From contig OZ024909.1 of NCBI GenBank assembly GCA_964017125.1, positions 78,250,717 through 78,314,716 of the forward strand: a stretch of 64,000 bases of DNA, written 5' to 3'. Under the pieces are notes generated by a model. The model had not been told where the DNA came from. It saw only the letters and a list, made by a program, of their open reading frames with translations, and searched no databases. Origin of the DNA: Flabesymbios commensalis (Eukaryota; Annelida; Polychaeta; Terebellida; Flabelligeridae). Every line of letters begins with the position of its first letter. The first letter of the stretch is position 1. A program made the position numbers and the translations under genes. Positions 25,101 to 38,121 of this stretch are shown piece by piece.

Positions 25101-28100
25101 TCAACATAATGCACTGACCCAATGTTGGTTAAATGTTGTGCCATCATTTATAACACTGTTCCAACATTAAAGTAACATTGTATCAGTGTATCAAGTTGCC
25201 TGTGCCTCCCGAGAAAATGAGATGTTTAGCCAATGCTGTTTTACTGTTGAGCCAGGGTTGTAGATGATGGGCCAGCATTAAACTAGCATTGTGTGAACAT
25301 ATATCGTGCTAAGGCCATTCTACTGGTAGGCCAATGCTGGCCCAGTGTTGTAAACGGTGGGCCACCATTAGACTAACATTGTGTCAATGTCTCGTGTGTG
25401 TCTCGTGTGTGGCTCGTGTGTGGCTGTGACCAGGTGACACCAGATAGGCTGATTCACGTGGCCGGCAGTCTGTGGTGAAGGGGTAGCCCCCACCCACCCT
25501 CTCTCTCACAACTGCCATCTAGAGGAGTGTTATGCAATATAGAAGTTAGGTCTTGGCTAAGATATCTATCTTCAATAATATCACATTTTGTATTATTAAA
25601 AGTAGATTTTTGGCCTTGGCAGTTAAAGGCATTGTAAATTCATATAATTTATACATTTCTAGTGTGTGACACGACTCAATGACGTCTTTTTTTGCACTAG
25701 TGTGTAATACGACTGAATGACGTCTTTTTTTGCAATGCCCGTTCATACATCATTTAGTTATCAGCGCCAATACGCTGTCGTGCAAAAGCAAACGGCAGTA
25801 ACTGCGTACTACGAAAGTATACTGTTACTGCTGTTTGCCGAATTGTAATTGCAGTTTGTGCTCTGATCAAGACCATGATCTGCTTCTCCAGCTAGAGAAG
25901 TCGTTCAGCCAATGTTGGTTTAATGTTGGGCCAATGTAATAGATGTCAGGACAATATTACATATACATTGTGGAGTGCCTTGCGTTTTTGCGAGTGGTGA
26001 CGACGCACTCATGACACAGGATGTGATGATGTTCTCGTAGTTCTACGGTATATTGCCGGTTACAGGTTTATCACTGGAAATATGTTTGGTGAAATAGCTA
26101 AAAAATCGACTGGTGCGGTTTATAACCAGACATTCTGTGTGAGCCATGACGATTTCCGGTGAAAATAAGAGTGTTTGCGGGTCTGGCAACCAACTGACAG
26201 ACAGGGTAGGCCTATCGTCACCTGCGTTGGGTTGGTGTGAGCTTTGACGCTTGACTATGAAATCAATTAACCATCTGCGTCCCAATGAGAATAATAATAA
26301 TATGGACTAAATGCAAGCAAATTTAACTAATGTAAATCATGTAAATTGAAACATACTTGTCGACTGAAAGCAGAAATAATTAGTTCTAAATGTTAATGAA
26401 ATTTCACGATGGTAGATGATTTTAAACATCACATATAATAGAAATATCACGGTATTGTTATTGTCCATAGGGCTGAGATGGTCGTCATAACAATCTAATT
26501 GGAGCTGTAGAAGTACAAAGCGAAGAGCGGCGATGGTGCTGGGGAAAGCTAATAGGCATTAACTGTTCACTTGTGATCACTTGTAGTTACTGCCTTTTGG
26601 CTTTGTAAAACGTTATACTACTACCCCAGCGTCTAAGACGTTGGGCCGACGTTGTTTAAGTATTATACCAATGTTTTGTGTTTACTGGGACAGTTGTTCA
26701 CCAGGTGCTGTTCTCTTGGTAGACACAGCCGGCCGATATTGGGTTTAACCTTCATAACCCCCTCGATCCCCTCGAACCATCACCCACAACCCTCGACCAA
26801 CAAGTCTCTCGACCCACAACCCCTCGACCCACAGCCCCCTCCACCCACAACAACATATTTTTTATCCCATTAGATGGTAACCAAATAGCTGGCAAGGTCG
26901 CCAGTCACAGCCCGAAAATGGAAACGAAGTGTCAGACAGGCTAGTAACCAAACATTTATACTTCAAGTAGGCCTAATAGGCCCTATAGGACCTATATCGA
27001 GAAGTTCCCACGTTCAAAAGTTCCCACGTTCCGAGAACTTCAGGTCACCATGCATATGAGACCCACTGCAGGCAGTTAAATCAATTATATAATTGTTGTC
27101 AACAAAACCGTTAGGGGGGCACTATTCAATCACCGGGGGGGGGGGGGGGGCTGGATTATTTATCCCGGCATAATTTCAACACATACACTGTAGAGCTCGG
27201 TGACGCGTGGAGAAAAATGATTAGGCCAGCTAGTCCAGGTCTTGAAATATATTATTTATTTCATAAAGAGCCTGTCCGGCTAGTAACCAAACATTTATAC
27301 TTCAAGTAGGCCTAATAGGCTCTATAGGGCCTATATCGAGAAGTTCTTACGTTCAAAAGTTCCCACGTTCCGAGAACTTCAGGTCACCATGCATATGAGA
27401 CCCACTGCAGGCAGTTAAATCAATTATATAATTGTTGTCAACAAAACTGTTAGGGGGACACTATTTAATCACCGGGGGGGGGGAGAGGGGGGCTGGATTA
27501 TTTATCCCCGCATAACTTCAACACGTAGGGCTCGGTGACGCGTGGAGAAAAATGATTAGGCCAGCTAGTCCAGGTCTTGAAATATATTATCTATTTCATA
27601 AAGAGCCTGTCCGGGGTTTGATTTTAAAATACTCCCCCCCCCCCTCGTCACCAGAATTCCTTTTAAATGGCTACTCGGTGAAAAAAAATGCCACACACGA
27701 CCCCCTCCCCCATACTTCATTGTATCAGCTACATGTAGCTCGGTGAGTGTGTGCTCTATAGATTATGACCCCAGTGTCGGGAACATGGGCGCTGTAGCTG
27801 GCATCAAAGCCAACACACGCGCTGATACAGGAAATTCACCCAATGTTGTCTCAATACTGGGCCAGCATCTCCACAGCTGGCACAACATTGTCTGCACAGG
27901 GACGCTTTGACTTGTAAACGCGGCACGCATATATGAATATGATATAGGTCTAGGCCTACCGACAGAGAATTTATTATGCCCTATTCATTAAAATAGGGCC
28001 TAATATTAAAAACACAAATTAGGCCTATGTTATAAATAAAAAGGGTCCACCAATAGGCCTTACACGATTATAAACTAAACCTAAATGACCCATTTTCAAC

Positions 28101-31100
28101 TTTGGGTCGAGGGGGTAATTCGGAATGGTTGTGGGTCGAGGGATTGTGGGTTGAGGGTCGAGGTTTTTGGGTCGAGGGGGTTATAAAGGTATCCCCGATA
28201 TTGACTTGATGTTAGATTAATACAGTTGGGCTAGCGTCGTTTATGCGCATCTAACATGTATGCAATGACGTTGAGCCGAACTTGTATGAAATTATACAAA
28301 TTATGTTTTGTGTTTGCTGGGAAACTGATTTTTCGGCTAAATAGACAATCAACAAAAGAATTAAAATATATGAAAGCCAAAATCAAATATAATAACAATA
28401 CATTTGTGAGCCGCCACCCGAGAAGGTACCTCCCCGCGGCTTTATTCAAATTATTTATGACGTCATTTAAAATTAATTATTACATAACTAAATTTAAAAT
28501 ATTAAAAATCAAATGAAACAAAAACTAATAAAGATTCTTTCAATATTGAGACAGGAACCATACGGCTATCGAATCAATTGAAAAAAATCAATTTTGACAA
28601 AATTGAGCTTATGGCCCTTTTCGCGTGGCGGGCCATCTGACAATCGGGCCTTCTGACTAATCATCCTTACTGGTTTTTTGACTAACGGGCCTTCTGACTA
28701 ACAGGCCTTCTGACTAATGGGCCTTGTGACTAACGGGCCTTCTGACTAAAAGGCGAACACCAGGTGGACGGATGGAAGGGTAAAACTATTTCCACTATCT
28801 CGGTATGTGCCCTATAGGCCTAGTGGAAATACAACACATTGAAAACAATGTATTACTAGTATATATATATATATGTGAAATAAACACATATCATTCGGTT
28901 TTATCTCATTCCGAAACATAACATGGGTATCTTATAAGCTTAAATTAAAGTTCTTTGGACGTTATCTTGTGCCAAAGCATAAAGTATCCAATATGTCGGC
29001 TATAAATAATATTGAGTTTAAGACAACGATTAAAATATCTGTATTAATATGCACGAATGACCACATCATTATATAGTCCTACATTGTCAATTGCTTCTGT
29101 GGTACATAAGTGAGTTTTAACGGCACATATGAGAAAATATATATATATATTTAAACCAATATAGTACATCATCGATGTCATAAAAATCAATAATTGGAAC
29201 CGTGTTACTAATCAGCTTATAGATACTAGCAAGAATACATAGCACATCATCTTGATATCAGTAATCAGGTAATGTGTTTGCATATATGTCAGTGGCGGAT
29301 CCAGCATAGGGCGTACCCGGCGTACGCCCCCCCCCCCTTATTGGTGAAAATATTGCATTTTCATGCATTTTTTTGAATAAAGTGAAGCTAACAATTTTTT
29401 TTTTCAGCCAAAATGTGACTTACGCCCCGTCCTCTTGCACATTCTTGATCCGCCATTGTATGTAGCAACAATACCAAAGGGCGGGGGCCTGCTTGGAAAG
29501 TCAGAGATCGCAGATTCGTCTCCTGCTTTGGCATTCCAAGTTTCAAAGAACAAAATGTTTCCTCTCTGCTCAATCGTAAAGATTGAATATTGTGGGCAGC
29601 CTACATGACCGAGAGATAACTCAATTTCAAATCATGTGTCTGGAGGGCAGTGCCACCTCATTCATATCACCATCACCAGGAGGTTCTTCTGGCCCAGTTT
29701 AGCCTATATCTCTTCCTTTACCAATTTCGCATTTATGCGAAAACTACCTTCCTTTACCAATTTCGCATTTATGCGAATTCCACATGTGTACATGCATTAA
29801 TTGCAATCGAGATATTTCAATACATGCATGGTTGAAAATCGCCAACCAGAATAGTCAGTGACATTGAGGCAATGTTCTCTTGCATTTTTAATGTGTGAGA
29901 TGTGCGCATGCGCATAGCTATAACCTGCATTGTACCCAGGGGATACTTTAGGGGTCCTCCCTAAAAAGAAGTCGGTTTCTGGGGGTAGTTTTATCAAGGG
30001 GAAGTCGGTAAAGGAAGATATATGTGAACAAATGTGGCGTAAAACCCTATTCATTTTATTTCATTACATTTTATGAAGCCAACTAACACCTAACTCGACG
30101 TTTGCCTGATAACATTACAGTAACATTGCAGCAAAGATCGTGTGAGTTGAGAAAGCCTTCATGGGTCTTTATCCTTGGGTCGATCTACTGTTAGTATTGT
30201 GATTTTCGTAATTTGCATTACGTAAGAAGGTGTAGTAAAAGTGCATTACGGTTACATGTGATAATGATGGATTAGGGCTGCTGTAGATTTCACGGCTGAG
30301 TAAGAAACATTAAAAGTTGACGATTTTGTTAGGCCTATTTAAGGCAGACGAATTGAAATTGAAGAATAATGACTTCGTGAAAATTCCTGGCTAACTGGGG
30401 CCTATTAAACATGTTAAAAGACCCAGAATAAATAATTGCACATCTTCTCTTGTATATAGGCCCTACATAAATTTTGAATTGTAGTCCTGTAAAAATGATT
30501 TTTTATCAAGCATTTTTCATTACGTGCAGTGGGCCTACTTCAGAATGTGTGTAAAATCAACAAAATGTATGATGGGAATCGAACATATAACAAATTCCTA
30601 TGATGGATGAGATATAAATATATACTACCGGCCTATACATATTTTATTTTCATGATAATGCAATTTATAGCATAGATATACATTCTCTGACACACCTGTA
30701 GCAGATATTTTGCAATGCTGTTGACAAGTTTCAAGGCCCCTGGGCCTCTTGTATTAGAATAAAGCGTGTATAGATAGTTGTCATAAGATTTGTGCCTTTC
30801 TGGAGCTTACTTATTTGTAAGTTCCGTTGAATTGTCTGATTGACGCTTGATTTCCCCCTCGATATCAATAATTATTAGTTCCTGATTTTGCTCGATATCG
30901 CTCCGTTTTATCATCTGTTCCATACTTTTAATCTGAATGATTAATGTCCTCCGGTTAAATTGATTATTTTGATACAGTTTCCGCTCGACCATTCAGCCGC
31001 ATTTATAAGCCCTGACAAATTTGTAATAATGTAGGCTGGAGTAGTCACTTAACCGTGACAGTATCAAAACATCATAAGCGTAAGTAACAAAAAAGAACTG

Positions 31101-34100
31101 ACGCCCGGTGGCGTATGCGTCCTCAACAAATTAAACAATAATACATTACTAGTGTAGGTTTATATGTCACATCACTTTCGTGCAATTTGTCTGTTAAAAT
31201 TGATTTTTGACGTGATTCTGATTCAAAATATCATGAAGATCAAGAAAAAAAGGGATTGAATTTTTTATAGGTCGAGAAAAGGTCTAAAATCGCGAAATCC
31301 AAGATGGCCTCCAAAGTATATAAAAATAAATATATTTACGAATAATTTTGCAACTATATACGCTAGAGACATAAATAATATGGCTATTCTTATGTTTTCA
31401 GGTATGAGAGAGCCAATTCTTTCTTTTGTTTTTAGAAAAAAAATATTGTGATGTCTATATTTATGCAAATATGAACAAAAAAAACGGATATCGCAGTGAA
31501 ACTGCGGCTAACATTGTTTTGGCTGATAGTTTTTTTTCTGTTTTGATTCGGCTTGGCTAGTTCCCCTATAGTGATATCTGGGCGGATATGAAGCTCTCAT
31601 CCTTGTGGATGTTTTGTAAAACATAAAATTCAAAATGGCTGCCATTAAATCACTGAAGTTATATTTTCCATAATATTTTTATCAGGAACTACAATTAAAC
31701 AAATCCTACCATCATTCGACATCAATATATCGCCTAAAATGCTACACTAAGCTTTATTATATATATTCCCAAGTAAATTACATACCGGCACATCATTCAT
31801 TATATGCACCAATCACCCACGAACATAACTAACTGCATGATAGGTTGGAATATGAAATGAATCAGGCTTTAGGCCACCTTTGTGCACATATAGGCTAAAC
31901 TGGGCCAGGAGAACCTCCGGAGGATGGTGAGATGAATGAGTTGACACTGTCCTCCAGACGCAGGATTCGAAATTCTAGCCCAGGCGGTCTGAGGCCAAGC
32001 ACGCTACCTCCCGGTCACGGAGGCTCCCCACAATACTAATTTTCACACGTGGATGGGGAAGAAACATTTTTGTTTCTTTCAAACCGCCGAGACCGGGAAC
32101 CGAACCCCGAACTCTGGCGTGAAAGGTAGTGGTGCTAACCACTACCCTAGGGCCCCCGCCCTGTTCAGATACACTGTGGGTCCCCTTCCCGATGGGTGCT
32201 CTATAATGTCATTTCAATGTCAAATCAATGAAAATCTTAAGAAATTAATTCCAATCTGGTATATTCTGCGCATAATTCTGAATTGCAAGACACCAAATGC
32301 GCAACTAACACTTCTGAGGGCCAAAAATGGTAAATGATGTCATGTTACATACTAAATTAGAAAAGTGGAATAATAACTGAACTATTTGTGATATTTAGAT
32401 ATTTACACAGGTCAACATATGCCTATAGTTAACCAGTTCATACCATACTGGGGTTTTTCACACCCGTCCTCAAGCACTTGATTAATTTGACGAAAAAAGC
32501 AATGTTTTACACATTATTGGAAAGGGGTATGCTAAGGAAAATAAAGATTTATATCGGTTCGGGTTGCAGGATTGGCCTTTACAGTAACAAACAAATATCA
32601 TACCAAGGACAACCTAAGGTCATTGCAAAGTCCAATAATAGCTCTTCGTACATAAAACAGTTATTACGCAATTCTGGCATTTAGTTGTCATACAATTTAA
32701 ACTATCCTCCGCAAAAGATATTTTATTCATTTGTAGCATCCAATTCATTCATGCAGGTAGGCATATATTTTGCTTCCAAATTGGGAGAGTTGAAACTAAC
32801 ATTGGTCATAATATTATGGTGATGGCAAAAGGCGGTAGTACCAACTGGATCTTGCATTGCTGTTGTGAAATTCCTGGAATGTCAGTTAAGAGCATGTATG
32901 CCTAATGTATCCCTGTGGCACACGTGTATGTCTGCAAAATTTACTCAATATTTAGTGTGTTTGAAGTTAAGATGACCTTAACCGTGTATGGGTCTGGCCT
33001 TGAGTTACTTAGCATTAGAGCGTTAGAGTTACTGCCCTACTACGATAAAATATATTAATTTATTGCAGAATATTATTCATAATGAATAAATGTACGGTAC
33101 ATTATACAATGAATGAAAATTAAATAAGTTAATCTGAAATAAAAGAAAATTAACCTGGAATGAAAGCAAATTATGATCTAAAGAGCTATTATAGCTATGA
33201 TCATGATTGTGTAAAGTCATTGTCCTTAAATTTATATTTTTTATCATATAATTATATGATATACGTTATGTCAATAACCTTATGAAAACTGTTATTGGTA
33301 CATTTAATTCAATGATACCTCAATATTACACTAACAAATAATACAAGATAGATATAGAGATGCAGTTATAATATGTACTGGCAAAACGTGTGTGAAACAT
33401 GAATTCAAAGTAGGTGCAGAGTCGAAGCCTTTTTTTAAGAGTTGAGCCAGAGAACCACTCTCAGAAACACTCTAAAGATACTTTGTTTTTAATTATTTAC
33501 TTTTTCGATATATATTTAGAGAAAGGATAGTTCCAAAAATATAAGCAGCAATATATTAAAAATTCTGACTGGTATTGTTACATCAGATAAATAAAGCATG
33601 TGAATCAGGCTGATGTGATTATAATTATAAATCACTGATTATTCAATCATTGCATGAATCTATGCACATATAATGATGCTAGTAATATAAAGTAAATCAA
33701 GTTACATGTTTTCGGAGTGGTAATCATAACAGTTCAATAAGTGTTGTCATATTACATTCTTTGACTGCTAGAATTAAAAAAAATTGTAACCTGTATGTGT
33801 TTTTTTTTGTGGCAGCATTTTTACTGATATAATTATATATCTTCATGTTCGACATGTTTGAGGTCCCGACTCAAGTGGAGGTTCAAAAATGTGATTTTGA
33901 CGTTTGAATCACAGATTTTTTAAACTTCCACACAATCGTTATATATTGTCATTAAAAAAACTATTTATTTTGAAAACTGAAGTTTACTTTGTGCCAGAAT
34001 GTAATTTTAGTAACTGCCTTTGGTATCCTCTTGCATTTAAGTTAAAGGGACCCCTTGGGATGAGACATTTTCAATGTTGTCAATTTTGAAAATTTAATTT

Positions 34101-37100
34101 ATATAAAGCTATAAAGCCTACTGATCTTAACTGAAAATACGAAAAAGTCAAAAAACAATTTTAAAACACCGAAAAAGAGTAAAATAGTTGTATTTCCAGG
34201 TCGTATATTGCCATGTAAACAAAACCAGTCAGCGATATTCAGCACTTTCCATCACATATTCCCACGTATCAGACGGTAAGATCAGAGCATTCGCCGCTAA
34301 TTGGTATCTTATAGTCAGGACACGGGAGGACACACCTGCAGCACTGATTGTCTACACAACGCTGGGCCGATGCCATCAGCATGTGGCCCGATGCTGTGAA
34401 AACACTCAATCGTCCTTCAGGTATACAAATAGTTTGTTTGGCTTACTTCGGGTTTCATAGAAATGTTGATTAAAAATATTTGTAAAAATATGAAAATTCT
34501 GAAAAAAATAAAAACATGATCCGTGGGATACACTACTTCAGTATGGAATTAAAAACGAAAATTGATGTCATCCTAAGCGGCTGTTTTAATGTTTATGTAA
34601 TATTAAAAAATAGTAATTAATTGAATAATATTTCAGAAATTCGTTGATAATAATTATATATCATCGGGGGGGGGGGGGGGAGTGGTGAAAATAAATGGGT
34701 GAATAAGTGAACGTATGACTGGAGTATTCAGACACTTTTTTGCACATATAAATTATGACTAAACTGGGCCGGGCTAACTTTCCGTGTACGTGGTGTATTA
34801 ACAGGCCTAGATGAGTGTGCTGTGCAAAAAAAAAGGGTTTTCATGTTTTTAGACAGTGACAGATAATTTGTTAAAACGTTTAGGCTGTCCCGAGCATTGT
34901 GTTTATTCAGAAAGGGTGTGTTATTGTCCAAATCTGCATAGGCCTATAGGCTATTAAATGGTATGTTTACGCCAGAAACTGTATAGGGCCTAGTTATTTT
35001 CGGCAAAATGTGTATATTCAAAGGTATATTTTTGGTCACAAATGCATATTCAAGACTAAGGGTTTGACTATCCTGTCTGCACACCGAACCCAAATTTTCA
35101 CCGAGTGCCCCACCCCCTATAGTGGGACAACCTCCTGGAGAGATGTATCAGAATTGGCACTGCCCATCACGCAGTATCCTAAATCCCGTTCAAGGCCTAG
35201 CACACAACCTCTCGAACACGTAGCAGAGAAGTTATGTCAAGTTTAAACTGTTTACTTCCTAAATATAATGGTGTTATCAGTTTTCTCAACTTAAAAACTA
35301 TGCAAATCGATTTATAATACATGTTTTTGTGTTCATTTATTTCAAAAGCTATGGTGAAATAGATAATATCTTGGGAACATGGCGGCCATTTTGTATTTAA
35401 TCAATTTTCATAGATTTAAAGAGTTCGAAAAAAATACAATGACTTTTTTTCTCACCACTACTATGTTCCAAATGGGAATAAACAAAAAAATTAAAAAAAT
35501 TTAACAAACATTTTGCACGAGCAAATTTTGTGGAAAAAATTGTGTGCAAAGTGCAAAAAACATATAAGCCTATATTCATGATATTTTACCGATCACCAAA
35601 AAAATTAATAAAGTAATGATAAATAGCCGACAATAATAACAGTATGATAATGATAAAACACAGTCATAACTAACGTTATTAACAGTATTATTAATCCTTT
35701 GGAAATATAATTACATTAAGCGCATTAGGGCCTATAACAGTTAGGAAAACATGCTCAGTTTTTTATCGAAAATATAAATATGAATTTCCGATAATACAGA
35801 CACGGGCAATAACCATGATAACACCCCTGGAATATTATATTGCTTAAATGAAATTTAAAAGTATTAAAACTACACGAATGATCAATCAAATCTGTGATAT
35901 AATTCCATAGAATAGCACTATTCTATTTTATTGATTCTGGCCCTGCTGACTTCCTACATCGCAGAAGACGAATATGGTTTCCACTGCACGCATGACAGTC
36001 GTCATTTGTCTCCTTTCACGTGCTTAAACATAAATAATATTGTCTTATTTTTACAAAGTTGAAATAAATTCAACATATTCAACCCGTCAAAATAAGGTGA
36101 CGTATGTGTTCTAAATTGAAGCGATTTTAAAATTCTAATAATGCGTTTCTGTAATATGAAAATAGAATTAAGATCTCTCTCAATCGTTCCTCCCCAGACC
36201 TCTAAGCAATGTAATATATACGGATAAATAAAACTATAATTAAGAGTTATTAATGTATCAATACTGAAACAAATTCTTTACTTTCTAATAAATCCAGAAC
36301 CTTTGGCAAGTTTTATTTTTAAATTGTTTACATGCTAAGACCAGTTTCTCATGAATAATAACACCCCGAGTATATGAAATTCGAAAAACTGGTTGAATAT
36401 CCAATACTATATCATTTGTATTTACCATTCGCATATTGGAAAAAAATAAATATAATACTTTTTTTTTAACATTAAGATTTGTATCACCAGGGTAAGGCAA
36501 AATATCATTTATGTATATAAGAAATAACAAAGGACCTAAAATAGATCTTTGTGGTAATCCACAATTAACTTTCTTATAGAATCGAGCTTATTAAAAGATA
36601 CATAGGCCTACTGTTTTCTGTTATATAGATCATTTGTAATCCAAGCATGTGCCATACCTCTACTGCCGTACTTTTTCTAAAGTATTGTGTGATTTACAGT
36701 ATCGAAAGCCTTACTAAGGTATAAAAAACACCTAGTACAATTTCACCTTCATCTATAGAGCTTTTAAAATAATTAAAAGATAACTTATTGGCATTTAGCC
36801 ATGTAACTATTTTTTTTACTCCCGTGTTCATTAAACTAATTATATTCTCTATATTTTTACTTGTAGCAAACCTATTTGTATCGTCAGCCTAAAGTAAATT
36901 ATCATTTATGTACATAAGGAATAACAAAGGACCTAAAATAGATCCTTGTGGTAATCCACAATTAACTTTCTCATAGAGCGAATCAAGCTTATGAAAAGAT
37001 ACATACTGTTTTCTGTCATATAGATAATTTGTAATCCAATTTGTAATCCAATTTGTGCCATACCTGTACTGCCGTACTTTATCTAAAGGTATTGTATGAT

Positions 37101-37981
37101 TTACAGTATCGAAAGCCTTACTAAGGTCTAAAAAACACCTAGTACAATTTCACCTTCATCTAGAGCTTTTAAAATCTTATCAATTAAGAAAACCAATGCT
37201 GTATATGTACCAAAACCTTGTCTGAAACCGAGCTCATATTTATATAATAAATCATATTTTATAAAAGAGAATAATCTAACATACATAACACGTTCAAAGA
37301 TTTTTGAGAAAAATTTTAGGCTCATCAGGAAAAACTCGTGTAATGGATACGTTGATGTATTGTGTGAGTGGTAATGAAAGCAAATCAGAAGTATCTTTTA
37401 TGACATTTGAATTAAAATGATCCCATCCAGGGCTAGAATTTTTTAAATACATAATTATTTTGGAGACTTCCTCCTTGTATTCAAAATTGAAACGTGATTT
37501 GTTTTTATTGCTAGCCAACAAATAGTTTATTTTTATATATTTAACAATTTCAATAAATCACATAATAATAATAATATTGTAATGCCATGAAAACATGGTA
37601 GATAAACCATGCAAGTTTGATACCCTTTCGCACACGCATACATGAAATGATTGTCCTGCTTTGCTTCCAGATCTATTTGGTGAGATGTAGCATTGCGATA
37701 ATTTGAGAGACAAAGATGAGCCACATAAGAAGCAGTCACCAGTAAAGTGGTAACTCTAGTGACTGACCTCGTTGTCAATACGTGGCAAGACTATTATTGT
37801 TTGCATGCTACAGTATACCTCCACAAAATCGTATGTGATTATGGATACAAGACTTAGGATTGAGTTATTAAAGAAAATGACAAATCGAATGCTGGATTTC
37901 CTTCACAATTACGGCTTCTACCATCACTCAATTCACAACTCACAACTCACAAACTCACGAACTCACGAACTCTCAAACTCA

Positions 37982-38015
<34 letters not shown>

Positions 38016-38055
38016 ACAACTCTCAACTCAAATCAAATCAATCAATCAATCAATT

Positions 38056-38121
<66 letters not shown>

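Noticed and set aside
34188-34460. 90-codon plus frame
   Set aside because: No motif; part of it overlaps a degraded CCAAYGTTGG-family unit.
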